DNA from: Azorhizobium caulinodans ORS 571
GTDB taxonomy: Bacteria > Pseudomonadota > Alphaproteobacteria > Rhizobiales > Xanthobacteraceae
NCBI RefSeq assembly: GCF_000010525.1
Contig: NC_009937.1
Location: forward strand, 2,237,501-2,301,500
Length of the DNA: 64,000 nucleotides
Reading direction: 5' to 3'
Shown here in pieces: positions 34,579-42,946 of the stretch. Positions within the stretch are counted from its first letter, which is position 1. Each line of letters opens with the position of its first letter. The notes under the pieces were generated by a model. The model did not search any database. It had not been told where the DNA came from and saw only the letters and a program-made list of their open reading frames with translations. Both the position numbers and the translations under genes were made by a program.

Positions 34579-35430
34579 TCAGGTGCTGGCATAGCCGCGC
34601 GACAGGCGGCCGAGCAGGTTGAACACCATCACCACCGCCAGCACGGCGACGAGGAAGATGATGGAAATGGCGGCCGCGAACGGCCAGTTCTGGAGCGTGG
34701 AGGCCTGCTGATAGATGTACATGGGCATGAACAGCATCTGCCCGCCGCCCACGAGGCTCTGGGTGATGAAGGCGGTGATGGCCGCGGCATAGGTGAGCAT
34801 GGAGCCGGCGATGATGCCCGGCAGCGACAGCGGCAGCGTCACCCGCAGGAAGGTGCGCCAGGCCCCGGAGCCCAGCGAGAGCGAGGCGTCCGTGAGGTTC
34901 GGGTCGATACGCCCGATAGCGGTGATGAGCGGCAGCACCATGAGCGGCATCTGCACCTGCGCCAGCGCCACCACGAGGCCGAGGTCGGTATAGATGAGGC
35001 GCAGCGGCGTCGAGATGATCCCCATGGACATGAGGGCGGAATTGACGATGCCCTGCCGCCCCAGAATGACGATCCAGGCAAAGGTGCGCACCACCACGGA
35101 GGTGAGGAGCGGCATCAGCACGATGAGGATGATGAGGCTCTTCAGTCGCGGCCCGACGCGCGTATAGGCATAGGCCACCGGATAGCCCATGAGCAGGCAC
35201 AGCGCCGTGACCTTGAGGCCGAGCAGCAGAGTGTTGCCCAGCACGCCGAGGCTGAAGGCATCGCCCAGAAACTGGCCATACTGGTTGAGCCCATAGGCGG
35301 TGCCCTTGGGGTCCACTTGAAAGCTCAGCACCAGCAGCACCGCCAGCGGCGCGAGGAAGAAGACGGCCAGAAACGCGCCCAGTGGAAAGGCGAGTTTCAC
35401 GTCATAGGCGGTGGGCGCGGTGGTCGCCAT
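34579..35430 (-). CDS. PotB-type ABC permease (importer D)
   Basis: A 283-residue PotB-like permease with about six helices: FLAPLAVLLVLSF in helix one, VVRTFAWIVILGRQGIVN in the middle, the ATPase-contact loop DASLSLGSGAWRTFLRVTLP and a C-terminal VFNLLGRLSRGYA. The start at 35430 is the ATG preceding MATTAPTAYD; the longer reading begins in the palindrome-bearing spacer. It follows the binding-protein gene after a 267-base gap that carries two REP-like elements. Confidence 0.92.
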   Translation of the reverse strand: MATTAPTAYDVKLAFPLGAFLAVFFLAPLAVLLVLSFQVDPKGTAYGLNQYGQFLGDAFSLGVLGNTLLLGLKVTALCLLMGYPVAYAYTRVGPRLKSLIILIVLMPLLTSVVVRTFAWIVILGRQGIVNSALMSMGIISTPLRLIYTDLGLVVALAQVQMPLMVLPLITAIGRIDPNLTDASLSLGSGAWRTFLRVTLPLSLPGIIAGSMLTYAAAITAFITQSLVGGGQMLFMPMYIYQQASTLQNWPFAAAISIIFLVAVLAVVMVFNLLGRLSRGYAST

Positions 35431-35525
35431 GGCAATGGGCCTTGGTTTCGAAAGGGCTTCGGACTGACCGCCACTGGCGCGGCGGAGAGTGAGGGGCGCA
35501 CGCGGTCGCATGTGCGGCCCTCGGG

Positions 35526-35559
35526 TTCGTCATGCCCGGGCTCGTCCCGGGCATCCACG
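35526..35559 (+). repeat. REP-like palindromic element, copy 1
   Basis: A 34-base element with flanks TTCGTC and CCACG around a perfect 9-bp stem ATGCCCGGG/CCCGGGCAT and a 5-base loop. It resembles a short palindromic repeat I know from intergenic regions of Rhizobiales genomes. It lies between the binding-protein and permease genes of importer D. Confidence 0.7.
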
Positions 35560-35634
35560 CCGGGCCGCCGGCGCGACGGGCGGCGGTTGATAGGACACCT
35601 CCGCGCATGGCCTCCCGCGCACCCGGAGCCACCC

Positions 35635-35668
35635 CGTGGATGGCCGGATCAAGTCCGGCCATGACGAA
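35635..35668 (-). repeat. REP-like palindromic element, copy 2 (inverted)
   Basis: The same 34-base element in opposite orientation, with stem ATGGCCGGA/TCCGGCCAT. Reverse-complemented, it matches copy 1 at 28 of 34 positions. Both differences in the stem are compensated on the partner strand, so the hairpin itself is conserved. The two copies are about 75 bases apart. Confidence 0.7.
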
Positions 35669-35697
35669 CGGATAGGGATGAGCGGAAGGTCAGCCGC

Positions 35698-36744
35698 TCA
35701 GATCTTGATTTCGCGGTTGAACCGCTCGATCCAGGCGGAGCGCTGGGTGTTGATGGTCTTCCAGTCCTGGAAGACGAACTTCTTCTTCATCTCGTCCGCA
35801 TCCTTCGCGAGCACCTTCGCGATCTCGCCGGTCATGGGCACCTTGCTGTTGGTGGGCACGACCAGATAGGGCGCGGCCATGAGCTTGGCCTGCACCTCCG
35901 GCGAGAGCGCCGCTTCGATGAGCTTGAAGGCCAGTTCCTGATTGGGCGAGTTCTTCACGATGTGCATGGTGGTCTTGAAGGCGATGGCGCCTTCCTTTGG
36001 CGCCACGAATTCCACCGGCACGCCCTGCGCCTTCAGGATCTGGATGGCGTTGAAATTGCCGGGGGAGATGTCCACCTGCCCCTGCTGGAAGAGGCTCGCC
36101 AGCGCGCCCGGATTGGCCGCCACTGCCGCGAGATTGGGCTTCAGCTTCTCCAGCGCCGCAAAGCCCGGCTCCACATTGGCCTCGGAGCCGCCGTGCATCC
36201 GGGCGATCTCCACCAGGAAGCCCGTCCCGAGGGTGGAGTTGAGGTTGGTGATGCCGACCCGGCCCTTGAACTCCGGCTTCCAGAGGTCCGCCCAGGAGGT
36301 GGGCGGGGTCTTCACCGTCTCGGGATTGTAGGTGAGGCCCACCACCTGGAAGAAGGGGGCTGGGCCGGTGTCCACCTGCGCCTCGGAGATGAGATCCTTG
36401 TAATAGGCGCTCTTGGCCACCGGATAGGGCTCGACCAGCCCCTCGCCGATGGCGATGAGCGCCGGGCCGGGATCGTGCAGCATCACGTCGATGGGCGGGT
36501 TGGCGGCGGCCGCCTTCACCTTGGCGATCTGATCCACCGAGAGCATCGGATCGAGCACAATGGGGGCGTTGTCCGTCATCTTGCGGAAGGCGGGCACGAG
36601 CACCGCCTTGTGCGCCTCCTCCCAGCTGCCTGTGAAGGTGGCGAAGACGAGCGGTCGCGCCTGTGCATAAGAGATGCCGGGGAAGACCTGCATGGCGCCG
36701 AGGGCGAGGGCGGTCTTGAACAGGGAGCGGCGGTTGAGGTCCAT
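35698..36744 (-). CDS. PotD-type solute-binding protein (importer D)
   Basis: A 348-residue periplasmic binding protein with a twin-arginine-like leader (NRRSLFKTALALG, then SYAQA), so Tat export is likely. The mature protein is of the PotD/iron-binding-like class: FATFTGSWEEAHKAVLVPAF, PPIDVMLHDPGP, VVGLTYNPETVKTPPTSWAD and PNSKVPMTGE. It captures the solute for importer D. The start at 36744 gives an intact leader and lies 22 bases behind the ATPase stop. The ligand may be an amine, opine-like or small acidic compound; the sequence does not decide. Confidence 0.92.
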   Translation of the reverse strand: MDLNRRSLFKTALALGAMQVFPGISYAQARPLVFATFTGSWEEAHKAVLVPAFRKMTDNAPIVLDPMLSVDQIAKVKAAAANPPIDVMLHDPGPALIAIGEGLVEPYPVAKSAYYKDLISEAQVDTGPAPFFQVVGLTYNPETVKTPPTSWADLWKPEFKGRVGITNLNSTLGTGFLVEIARMHGGSEANVEPGFAALEKLKPNLAAVAANPGALASLFQQGQVDISPGNFNAIQILKAQGVPVEFVAPKEGAIAFKTTMHIVKNSPNQELAFKLIEAALSPEVQAKLMAAPYLVVPTNSKVPMTGEIAKVLAKDADEMKKKFVFQDWKTINTQRSAWIERFNREIKI

Positions 36745-36766
36745 CAGGGTCTTCTCCTCGAAAGGC

Positions 36767-37879
36767 TCAGGCGGCGGGATAAGCGGTGGCAAGGTCGGCG
36801 GAGAGGGGGCGCACGCGCACGGGCGTGCCGGTGGCCAGCAGCGCCGTTCCGGCGCGGCGGGGCTCGGACACCTTGATGCCGGCGCCATCCGCACCGCGCA
36901 CCTCGTGAACAACCGTGGGGCCGAGCGGCAGGCCCATTTCCACCACGGCGGCAAACCCCGACGGGTCGTCGGCGATTTCCAGATGCTCGGGCCGCAGGCA
37001 CACGGTGCAGCGCTGGCCGGCGACCAGGGGACTGGAGGGAGTGCGGGCACGGAGTTCCGCGCCTGCATCGAGGCGGATGATGGCGCCGCCCGCTTCGGCG
37101 GAGAGGACCTGACCGGCGAGTTGGTTGGCGCTGCCGACGAAGGTGTTCACGAACAGGCTTTCCGGCCGGTCATAGATGTCGGTGGGCGAGGCGAACTGTT
37201 CGAGGCGTCCCTGGCTCAGAACCGCCACGCGGTCGGCCATGGAGAGAGCTTCTTCCTGATCGTGCGTCACCATCACCGTGGTGATGCCGGAGAGGCGCTG
37301 GAGGCGCTTGATCTCGATCTGCATGTCGAGGCGCAAATTCTTGTCGAGCGCCGCGAAGGGCTCGTCCAGCAGCAGGATGCGCGGCTTGATGGCGAGCGCG
37401 CGGGCGAGTGCCACGCGCTGCTGCTGCCCGCCGGAGAGCTGGCGCGGCAGGCGGTCGGCGAGATGCCCGAGCTTCACCAGATCGAGCAGACGTTTCGTCT
37501 CGGCCTCGCGCTCGGCCTTGGATACGCCCTGCGCGGCCGGGCCGTAGGCGACGTTCTCGGCAATGGAGAGGTGGGGGAAGAGGGCATAGTTCTGGAACAC
37601 GATGCCGATGCGGCGGCGGTTCGGCCCCAGATCATCCACCACCTCGTCGCCGAGGATGATGCGGCCTTCGGTCTGGCGGATGAAGCCGGCGATGATGCGC
37701 AGCAAGGTGGTTTTGCCGCAGCCCGATGGGCCGAGCAGTGCCACCAGTTCGCCGGAGCGGATGTCGAGATTGATGTTCTCCACCGCGGTGCTCGATCCGT
37801 AGCGATGGGTGACGCCATCCACCACCAGCGCGCGGCCGCCCTCGGATTGGGTCCCTGTCTGCATCATTCCATCCGGCAT
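36767..37879 (-). CDS. PotA-type ABC ATPase (importer D)
   Basis: A 370-residue ATPase with Walker A GPSGCGKTT, Q-loop VFQNYALFPH, signature LSGGQQQRVALAR, Walker B ILLLDEPFAALD and VTHDQEEALSM. A C-terminal TOBE-type domain (about 280-365) ends with regulatory strands such as VCLRPEHLEIA. It is the first gene of importer D. I chose the ATG at 37879 (MPDGMMQ); AGGAGA lies 13 bases upstream, a rather long spacing. Two adjacent ATGs at 37867/37864 are alternatives. Confidence 0.92.
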   Translation of the reverse strand: MPDGMMQTGTQSEGGRALVVDGVTHRYGSSTAVENINLDIRSGELVALLGPSGCGKTTLLRIIAGFIRQTEGRIILGDEVVDDLGPNRRRIGIVFQNYALFPHLSIAENVAYGPAAQGVSKAEREAETKRLLDLVKLGHLADRLPRQLSGGQQQRVALARALAIKPRILLLDEPFAALDKNLRLDMQIEIKRLQRLSGITTVMVTHDQEEALSMADRVAVLSQGRLEQFASPTDIYDRPESLFVNTFVGSANQLAGQVLSAEAGGAIIRLDAGAELRARTPSSPLVAGQRCTVCLRPEHLEIADDPSGFAAVVEMGLPLGPTVVHEVRGADGAGIKVSEPRRAGTALLATGTPVRVRPLSADLATAYPAA

Positions 37880-37921
37880 CCATCTTGCGTGGTCTCCTCT
37901 CAGCAAGTGGTATGCCAAAAG

Positions 37922-37939
37922 CTGAAAATGTATTTTCAG
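37922..37939. promoter_or_regulatory. Perfect operator palindrome between importer D and amidase
   Basis: CTGAAAAT-GT-ATTTTCAG is a perfect inverted repeat of 8 bp arms with a 2-base spacer, in an AT-rich spot of the 139-base divergent gap. A TGGTATGCCA near-palindrome (37908-37917) lies next to it on the ATPase side. The position between divergent genes argues for a regulator site controlling both. Confidence 0.6.
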
Positions 37940-38018
37940 TCAGGGCTTTGTGAATTTCGCTTTGATGCTGACGATGGGGCATGCGCCTTGTGAACAGGCA
38001 GATCTGGAGAAGGATGGC

Positions 38019-39428
38019 GTGAAAAGTATCACTGTGGCCGAACAGAGCCTTCCGACATGGGCGAGCGCTGCGGACCTCGCACGCCGCATCGCGACCCGCG
38101 CCTGCACGGCTAGCGCGGCGGTGGAAGAGCATCTGGCGCGGATCGCGGCGCTCGAACCGCACCTGAAGGCCTTCATCACGGTCGATGCGGATGGGGCGCG
38201 GCGACGCGCGCGCGAACTTGATGTCAGCCCGCAACGGCAGGGGCCGCTGCATGGCCTGCCGGTCGCCATCAAGGACCTCACGCGCACGAGGGGCCTGCGC
38301 ACCACGTTCGGCTCGCGCGCCTTTGCCGGCGAGGTGCCCGAGGCCGACGATCCCGTGGTGGCGCGGCTGCGGCGGGCGGGCGCCGTCATCATCGGCAAGA
38401 CGAATACGCCGGAATTCGGCTTCGGTGCCGTCTGCGTCAATGATCTGCAAGGGCCAACCGCAAATCCCTATGACCTCGTGCTCACCTCCGGCGGATCGTC
38501 GGGCGGCTCCGCGGTGGCGGTGGCAACGGGCATGTCGGCGCTCGCGCATGGCACGGACTTCGGCGGATCGGTGCGCACGCCCGCGAGCTTCTGCGGCGTG
38601 GTGTCGATCCGCCCCGCTATCGGCGTCATCGCCGATCCAGACCGTGAACTGGGCTGGACCGGCCTTGCCACCCATGGCGCCATGGGCCGTTCGGTCGCGG
38701 ATGCGGCGCTGCTGCTTCAGGCTATGGCCGCGCCCAACGCCTATGATCCGCTCTCGACCGCTCTGGCCGCCGGTCCGGATGCCCCGCCCAGACGGGTCGC
38801 CGTGACGCCGGATTTCGCCGTCGCGCCCGTCTGCAAAGCGGTGCGCCGGCGCTTTGCACGTGCGGTGGACGAGATGCGTGCCGTTGTGGGCGAGGTCGTA
38901 GAGGCAACGCCCGATTGCGCGGGTGCACCGCTGGCGTTCCGCACCTTGCGGGCGGCGCAGATCGCGCGAACCTATGGTGCATTCGTTGACGGAAACGTGC
39001 CGGTGTCACCCACCGTGCGCTGGAATGTGGAGGCGGCCCGCAGCCTCACGGCGCAGGACTATCTGGCGGCGGAAGCCGCGCGGACAGCGCTCTGGCGCCG
39101 TTTCACCCGCTTCTTCGAGCAATATGATGTGCTGGTGACGCCGGCGGCCTCTGTCCTGCCCTGGCCGAATGCCGAGGGAGAGCGCATGGAGATGGACGGG
39201 CGATCGCTGGCCGACATCCTTGATTATCTGACGATCACTTTCATCGTCTCGCTGGTGGGTTTTCCGGTCGTCACGCTTCCGGCGCCCCGCCAGCCCGGAG
39301 AGGTCCCCTTCGGCCTCCAGCTCATCGGGCGACCCGGCGCGGAGGCTGCGCTCATTGCGCTCGCGGCACGTCTGGAAGGCGAGGCGGGGTTTTGTTGGTC
39401 ACCCCCGCCATCTGTCAGCATGTTGTAA
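38019..39428 (+). CDS. Amidase signature family enzyme
   Basis: A protein of about 469 residues with the Ser-cisSer-Lys triad of amidases: Lys in LPVAIKDLTRTRG, the glycine/serine signature LTSGGSSGGSAVAVATG and the nucleophile Ser in FGGSVRTPASFCG. These enzymes hydrolyse carboxylic amides to acid and ammonia. I chose the GTG at 38019 because GGAGAAGG lies about six bases before it; an ATG at 37950 would extend the protein into the operator region. It is divergent from importer D, suggesting that it acts on an amide brought in by that system. It is convergent with the next GntR gene. Confidence 0.88.
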   Translation: MKSITVAEQSLPTWASAADLARRIATRACTASAAVEEHLARIAALEPHLKAFITVDADGARRRARELDVSPQRQGPLHGLPVAIKDLTRTRGLRTTFGSRAFAGEVPEADDPVVARLRRAGAVIIGKTNTPEFGFGAVCVNDLQGPTANPYDLVLTSGGSSGGSAVAVATGMSALAHGTDFGGSVRTPASFCGVVSIRPAIGVIADPDRELGWTGLATHGAMGRSVADAALLLQAMAAPNAYDPLSTALAAGPDAPPRRVAVTPDFAVAPVCKAVRRRFARAVDEMRAVVGEVVEATPDCAGAPLAFRTLRAAQIARTYGAFVDGNVPVSPTVRWNVEAARSLTAQDYLAAEAARTALWRRFTRFFEQYDVLVTPAASVLPWPNAEGERMEMDGRSLADILDYLTITFIVSLVGFPVVTLPAPRQPGEVPFGLQLIGRPGAEAALIALAARLEGEAGFCWSPPPSVSML

Positions 39429-39453
39429 GTCCTGCGCGGCTGTCCAGGGGCCG

Positions 39454-40188
39454 TCACAGGGCGAGGTCGAGCACCTTGCCCTCGAACAGGCGGTCGTAGG
39501 AGCCCTGGATGTGCCGCCTCATGGCGTCGCGCGCCTCTTCCGCCTTGTGGTCTCGAATGGCGGCGAAGATGGAGGCGTGCTCCTCGAGGACGGCGGCGAG
39601 ATCGCCGGACGGGCCGAGCAGGGAGAGGCCGTGCAGTTTCATCCCCACCGTGATGTGCTCCTTGAGCGCCTGCATGGAGGAGAGGAAGAAATAATTGTTC
39701 GACGCCTCCGCGATGGAGATGTGGAAGGCGTAGTCCGCATCCTCCCGATGGCGGTGGGCATAGGTGGTGTCCCGCAGCAGATCGAGCGCACGCTCGATGG
39801 TGTCGAGGGCTGCGCGATTGTTGCGCTGTGCCGCATAGAAGGCGTTCGCCGGTTCGACTTCGAGGCGGAATTCGTAGCAGCGCTGCACATCCGCGATGGT
39901 TCCGACGGGCGCATAGGCGAGGGCCTTGCCGCTCTCCGGTTCCGGACCCCGCACGAATGTGCCGGCGCCCTGCCGGGAGAAGACCAGCCCGTCTTCCCGC
40001 AGGCGGCGCAGGGCCTCGCGCACCACAGGCCGCGACACGCCGAACAGGGCCGAGAGGTCGTGCTCCCCCGGCAGCCGTGAGTGCGGCGGATATTCGCCGG
40101 ACGTGATGCGCGCCCGCAATTGGTGATGCACCCGCTGCACCAGCGGGGAAGGGGGCTGAGGTAACGGTTGGGAAGCTGATCCGGCCAT
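39454..40188 (-). CDS. GntR-family (FCD) regulator of the ADH operon
   Basis: A 244-residue FadR/FCD regulator. The DNA-binding part (about residues 15-80) shows LPGEHDLSALFGVSRPVVREALRRL; the FCD domain follows with EFRLEVEPANAFYAA, DYAFHISIAEASNN and EEHASIFAAI, which place the metal-binding Asp/His residues. It is divergent, across 310 bases, from the operon that begins with the iron-type alcohol dehydrogenase. Repeated sequence elements in that gap look like its binding sites. It most likely represses both itself and that operon. Confidence 0.9.
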   Translation of the reverse strand: MAGSASQPLPQPPSPLVQRVHHQLRARITSGEYPPHSRLPGEHDLSALFGVSRPVVREALRRLREDGLVFSRQGAGTFVRGPEPESGKALAYAPVGTIADVQRCYEFRLEVEPANAFYAAQRNNRAALDTIERALDLLRDTTYAHRHREDADYAFHISIAEASNNYFFLSSMQALKEHITVGMKLHGLSLLGPSGDLAAVLEEHASIFAAIRDHKAEEARDAMRRHIQGSYDRLFEGKVLDLAL

Positions 40189-40197
40189 GAACTATCC

Positions 40198-40222
40198 ATT
40201 ACAACTCATGACATGTTCGTCA
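40198..40222 (+). promoter_or_regulatory. Candidate GntR site 1 in divergent gap
   Basis: The element ATTACAAC, three bases, then TGACATG lies 10 bases upstream of the GntR start. It is repeated with near-identical spacing at 40280-40301. The 310-base gap (40189-40498) otherwise holds no gene. Confidence 0.5.
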
Positions 40223-40279
40223 AGGTGCCTTGTCTTCCTGCTCAACCTCGGTTTGGCGGCTTCGTGTTGTGTCTGGGTT

Positions 40280-40301
40280 ATTACAACATGTTGACATGAT
40301 C
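40280..40301 (+). promoter_or_regulatory. Candidate GntR site 2 in divergent gap
   Basis: ATTACAAC, four bases, then TGACATG, with a perfect 10-base palindrome CAACATGTTG at its centre. It forms a direct repeat with the site at 40198-40222, 82 bases apart. Confidence 0.55.
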
Positions 40302-40498
40302 TCTGTCCTGCTGTTCACTTTCCGGAAAGGCCCGACAGAGGCCGTGGGCAGGAGACGTTGAGAGGGTGCCGCAGAATGCGGCGCGTCCGCCGATGTCTCT
40401 CGCCCGCCGAGCAACAGACATGGGTGGACAATGCACAAGGTTTGGCTTGACGCTTTGCGTCCGGTGGCCGGGCGCGCGCCCGAACATGGACGGGTCCG

Positions 40499-41698
40499 AT
40501 GAGCGGCCCGGTCCTGCGCCTGCGGGCCGATGATCCGGGCGCCGGCGTCCCGCCGTCTCCCGTCTCCCGCGCAAGCCTCGCGACGCCGCTTGCGCTGCAG
40601 CGCCCACGGGTGATCGAGTTCGGCGCCGGAACGGCGCCCATCGCCGGCCGCTGGGCCGCCGCGCAAGGCTTCTCGCGCATACTGGTCGTGGCCGACGCCT
40701 TCAACGCCGCCCGCATCGATGTGCTGGAACTGAATGGCGCGGTGACCGTCTTCGGCACGGTGAAGCCGGAACCGGATGTTCCCAATCTCGAAGCCGCCCT
40801 TGCCCTCGCCGAGGCGACCAAGCCGGATCTCGTGATCGGCTTCGGCGGCGGCAGTGCCATGGATCTCGCCAAGCTGGTGGCGGTGCTGCCGGGAAGCGGG
40901 CAGACGCTGGCCGAGGTCGTGGGCCCGGAGAAGGTGAGAGTCAAGGGCCCGGCGCTCATGCAGGTGCCGACCACCTCCGGAACGGGCAGCGAGGCGGGGA
41001 CGCGCGCGCTGATCACCGATCCGCAGACGCAGAACAAGCTCGCGGTTCAGAGCCTCCATATGCTGGCGGACATCGCCATCATCGATCCGGCGCTGACCCT
41101 GACCGTGCCGCCCGCTGTGACGGCGGCGACGGGCGTGGATGCTCTTGCCCATTGCGTCGAGGCCTACACCAGCCGCAAAGCCCATCCGCTCATCGACATG
41201 TATGCGCTCGAGGGCGTGCGGCTTGTTGGCGCCTTTCTCGCTCGCGCCGTGGCGGACGGCAGCGATGTCGAGGCGCGGGCGGGTCTATCTCTCGCCTCGC
41301 TCTATGGCGGTTTCTGCCTCGGGCCAGTGAACACGACGGCGGGCCACGCCGTGGCCTATCCGCTGGGCACCCGTCATCACATCGCCCATGGCGCGGCCAA
41401 TGCGCTGATCTTTCCGCACACGCTGGCCTTCAACGCCCCGGCCATGCCGGAGAAGACTGCCGCCGTCATCGCGGCGCTGGGCCTCGGCGCGGCGTCGCGG
41501 CAGGCGGACGTGTTCGAGGCCGCCCATCGCTATTGCGCCGGCCTCGGCTGCGAGATGCGTCTGTCCGCGCTTGATGTGCCACGCGACGACCTGCCTGTCA
41601 TGGCGACCGAGGCCCATGCCATTCGCCGCCTGCTCGACAACAACCCGCGCGACATCAGCCGGGACGATATCCTCGCGATCTATGAAAAGGCTTATTGA
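40499..41698 (+). CDS. Iron-containing (group III) alcohol dehydrogenase
   Basis: A 399-residue Fe-ADH. The NAD(P)-binding motif GGGSAMDLAK, the PTTSGTGSEAGTRA segment and the metal-ligand series are all present: Asp in IIDPAL, His in ALAHCVEAYTS, His in NTTAGHAVAYPLG and His in RHHIAHGAANAL. The N-terminal 35 residues are longer than in most relatives. The enzyme oxidises alcohols or reduces aldehydes and related compounds. The gene opens an operon with the sialidase-fold protein one base downstream, followed by importer E and an SDR. The substrate is unknown. Confidence 0.9.
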   Translation: MSGPVLRLRADDPGAGVPPSPVSRASLATPLALQRPRVIEFGAGTAPIAGRWAAAQGFSRILVVADAFNAARIDVLELNGAVTVFGTVKPEPDVPNLEAALALAEATKPDLVIGFGGGSAMDLAKLVAVLPGSGQTLAEVVGPEKVRVKGPALMQVPTTSGTGSEAGTRALITDPQTQNKLAVQSLHMLADIAIIDPALTLTVPPAVTAATGVDALAHCVEAYTSRKAHPLIDMYALEGVRLVGAFLARAVADGSDVEARAGLSLASLYGGFCLGPVNTTAGHAVAYPLGTRHHIAHGAANALIFPHTLAFNAPAMPEKTAAVIAALGLGAASRQADVFEAAHRYCAGLGCEMRLSALDVPRDDLPVMATEAHAIRRLLDNNPRDISRDDILAIYEKAY

Positions 41699-41699
41699 G

Positions 41700-42911
41700 A
41701 TGGGCAGCCACCCCACCGCCATCGAGCCCGCGGGCCTGACGGAGCGCACCGGCATCCTTCATCCGCGCGAGGGTGATCCGGCGCGGACGGAGGCCTATCT
41801 GCCCTCGCCCTGCGTCCAGAACCATGCTGCCAACATTGCCGTGCTCGGCAATGGGGATTTGGCGACGGTCTGGTTCGGCGGCACGCAGGAAGGCATTCCG
41901 GACATCTCTGTCTATTTCTCGCGCCTCGCGAAGGGATCTGACCGCTGGACGGTACCGCAGAAGCTCTCGGACGACGGCACGCGTTCCGAGCAGAACCCGA
42001 TCCTTTTCCCGACGCCAAGCGGCGATCTCTGGCTCATCTGGACGGCGCAGATTTCCGGCAACCAGGACACCTCCATGGTGCGCAAGCGCGTCTCGCGCGA
42101 CCATGGCGTGACCTGGGGACCCATCGAGACGCTGTTCGAGGCGCCGGAGGGCTTCGGCCTTTTCGTGCGCCAGCCGCCCGTGGTGCTGGATGACGGCGCC
42201 TGGGTCATTCCCGTGTTCCATTGCGTGAGCGTGCCGGGCGCCAAATGGGTGGGCGACCGGGACATCAGCGCCGTGCGCGTCTCCGCCGACGAAGGGCGGA
42301 CATGGACCGAACATGTGGTGCCCCATTCCCTCGGCTGCGTGCATATGAACGTGCTGAAGACGAAAGAGGGCCTCCTGGCGCTCTATCGCAGCCGCTGGGC
42401 GGATTTCATCTATCTCAGTCGCTCCGCGGACGGCCGCATCTGGTCCGCGCCCGAAGCGACAGTGCTGCCCAACAACAATTCCTCTATTCAGGCGACCGTT
42501 CTGGCGGACGGGCGCATCGCGCTGGTGTTCAACAATTCCAGCAACAAGGACGCCACCGACCGGCGCACCGGGCTTTATGACGACATCGAGGATGACAGCG
42601 CGCCGGTCGCGTCCGCCTCACCCGCCGTCTCGCCCGAGCCAACCGGCCGCACCGCCTTCTGGGGGGCGCCGCGGGCACCGTTGACGCTGGCCCTCTCCGC
42701 CGATGGCGGCCGCTCCTGGCCAGTGGTGCGCAACCTCGAGGTTGGCGACGGCTACTGCATGACCAACAATTCCAAGGACGGCCTCAACCGCGAATTCTCC
42801 TATCCGTCGATCACGCAGACGCCGGATGGCATGCTGCAGATCGCCTTCACCTACTATCGCCGCGCCATCAAGCACGTCCGCGTTGCGCCCGATTGGGCGC
42901 AGGCGGACTGA
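41700..42911 (+). CDS. Cytoplasmic sialidase-fold (BNR/Asp-box) protein
   Basis: A 403-residue beta-propeller protein of the sialidase superfamily. Asp-box motifs (SxDxGxxW) recur: SRDHGVTW, SADEGRTW, a degenerate SADGRIW and SADGGRSW. There is no signal peptide, so it should stay in the cytoplasm. The F/YRIP motif of true sialidases is not evident; the corresponding region reads CVQNHAANIAVLGNGDL. Hence it is unlikely to cleave sialic acid, and no sialate catabolic gene is near. The start ATG at 41700 lies one base after the dehydrogenase stop (an ATG at 41682 would overlap it). Its function is unknown: it may be a glycosidase, lyase or isomerase acting with the dehydrogenase. Confidence 0.85.
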   Translation: MGSHPTAIEPAGLTERTGILHPREGDPARTEAYLPSPCVQNHAANIAVLGNGDLATVWFGGTQEGIPDISVYFSRLAKGSDRWTVPQKLSDDGTRSEQNPILFPTPSGDLWLIWTAQISGNQDTSMVRKRVSRDHGVTWGPIETLFEAPEGFGLFVRQPPVVLDDGAWVIPVFHCVSVPGAKWVGDRDISAVRVSADEGRTWTEHVVPHSLGCVHMNVLKTKEGLLALYRSRWADFIYLSRSADGRIWSAPEATVLPNNNSSIQATVLADGRIALVFNNSSNKDATDRRTGLYDDIEDDSAPVASASPAVSPEPTGRTAFWGAPRAPLTLALSADGGRSWPVVRNLEVGDGYCMTNNSKDGLNREFSYPSITQTPDGMLQIAFTYYRRAIKHVRVAPDWAQAD

Positions 42912-42946
42912 TCGCCGCCAGAACAGAAAAAAAAGGGAGACGCCCC

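Noticed and set aside
33728-35200. A 490-codon minus-strand reading frame
   Set aside because: It overlaps both importer D permeases in a different frame; its histidine/arginine-rich composition is typical of a shadow of membrane-protein codons.
41700-42911. Annotation as a true sialidase
   Set aside because: Asp boxes alone do not define sialidase activity; the F/YRIP motif and a signal peptide are not seen, and no sialic-acid genes are nearby.
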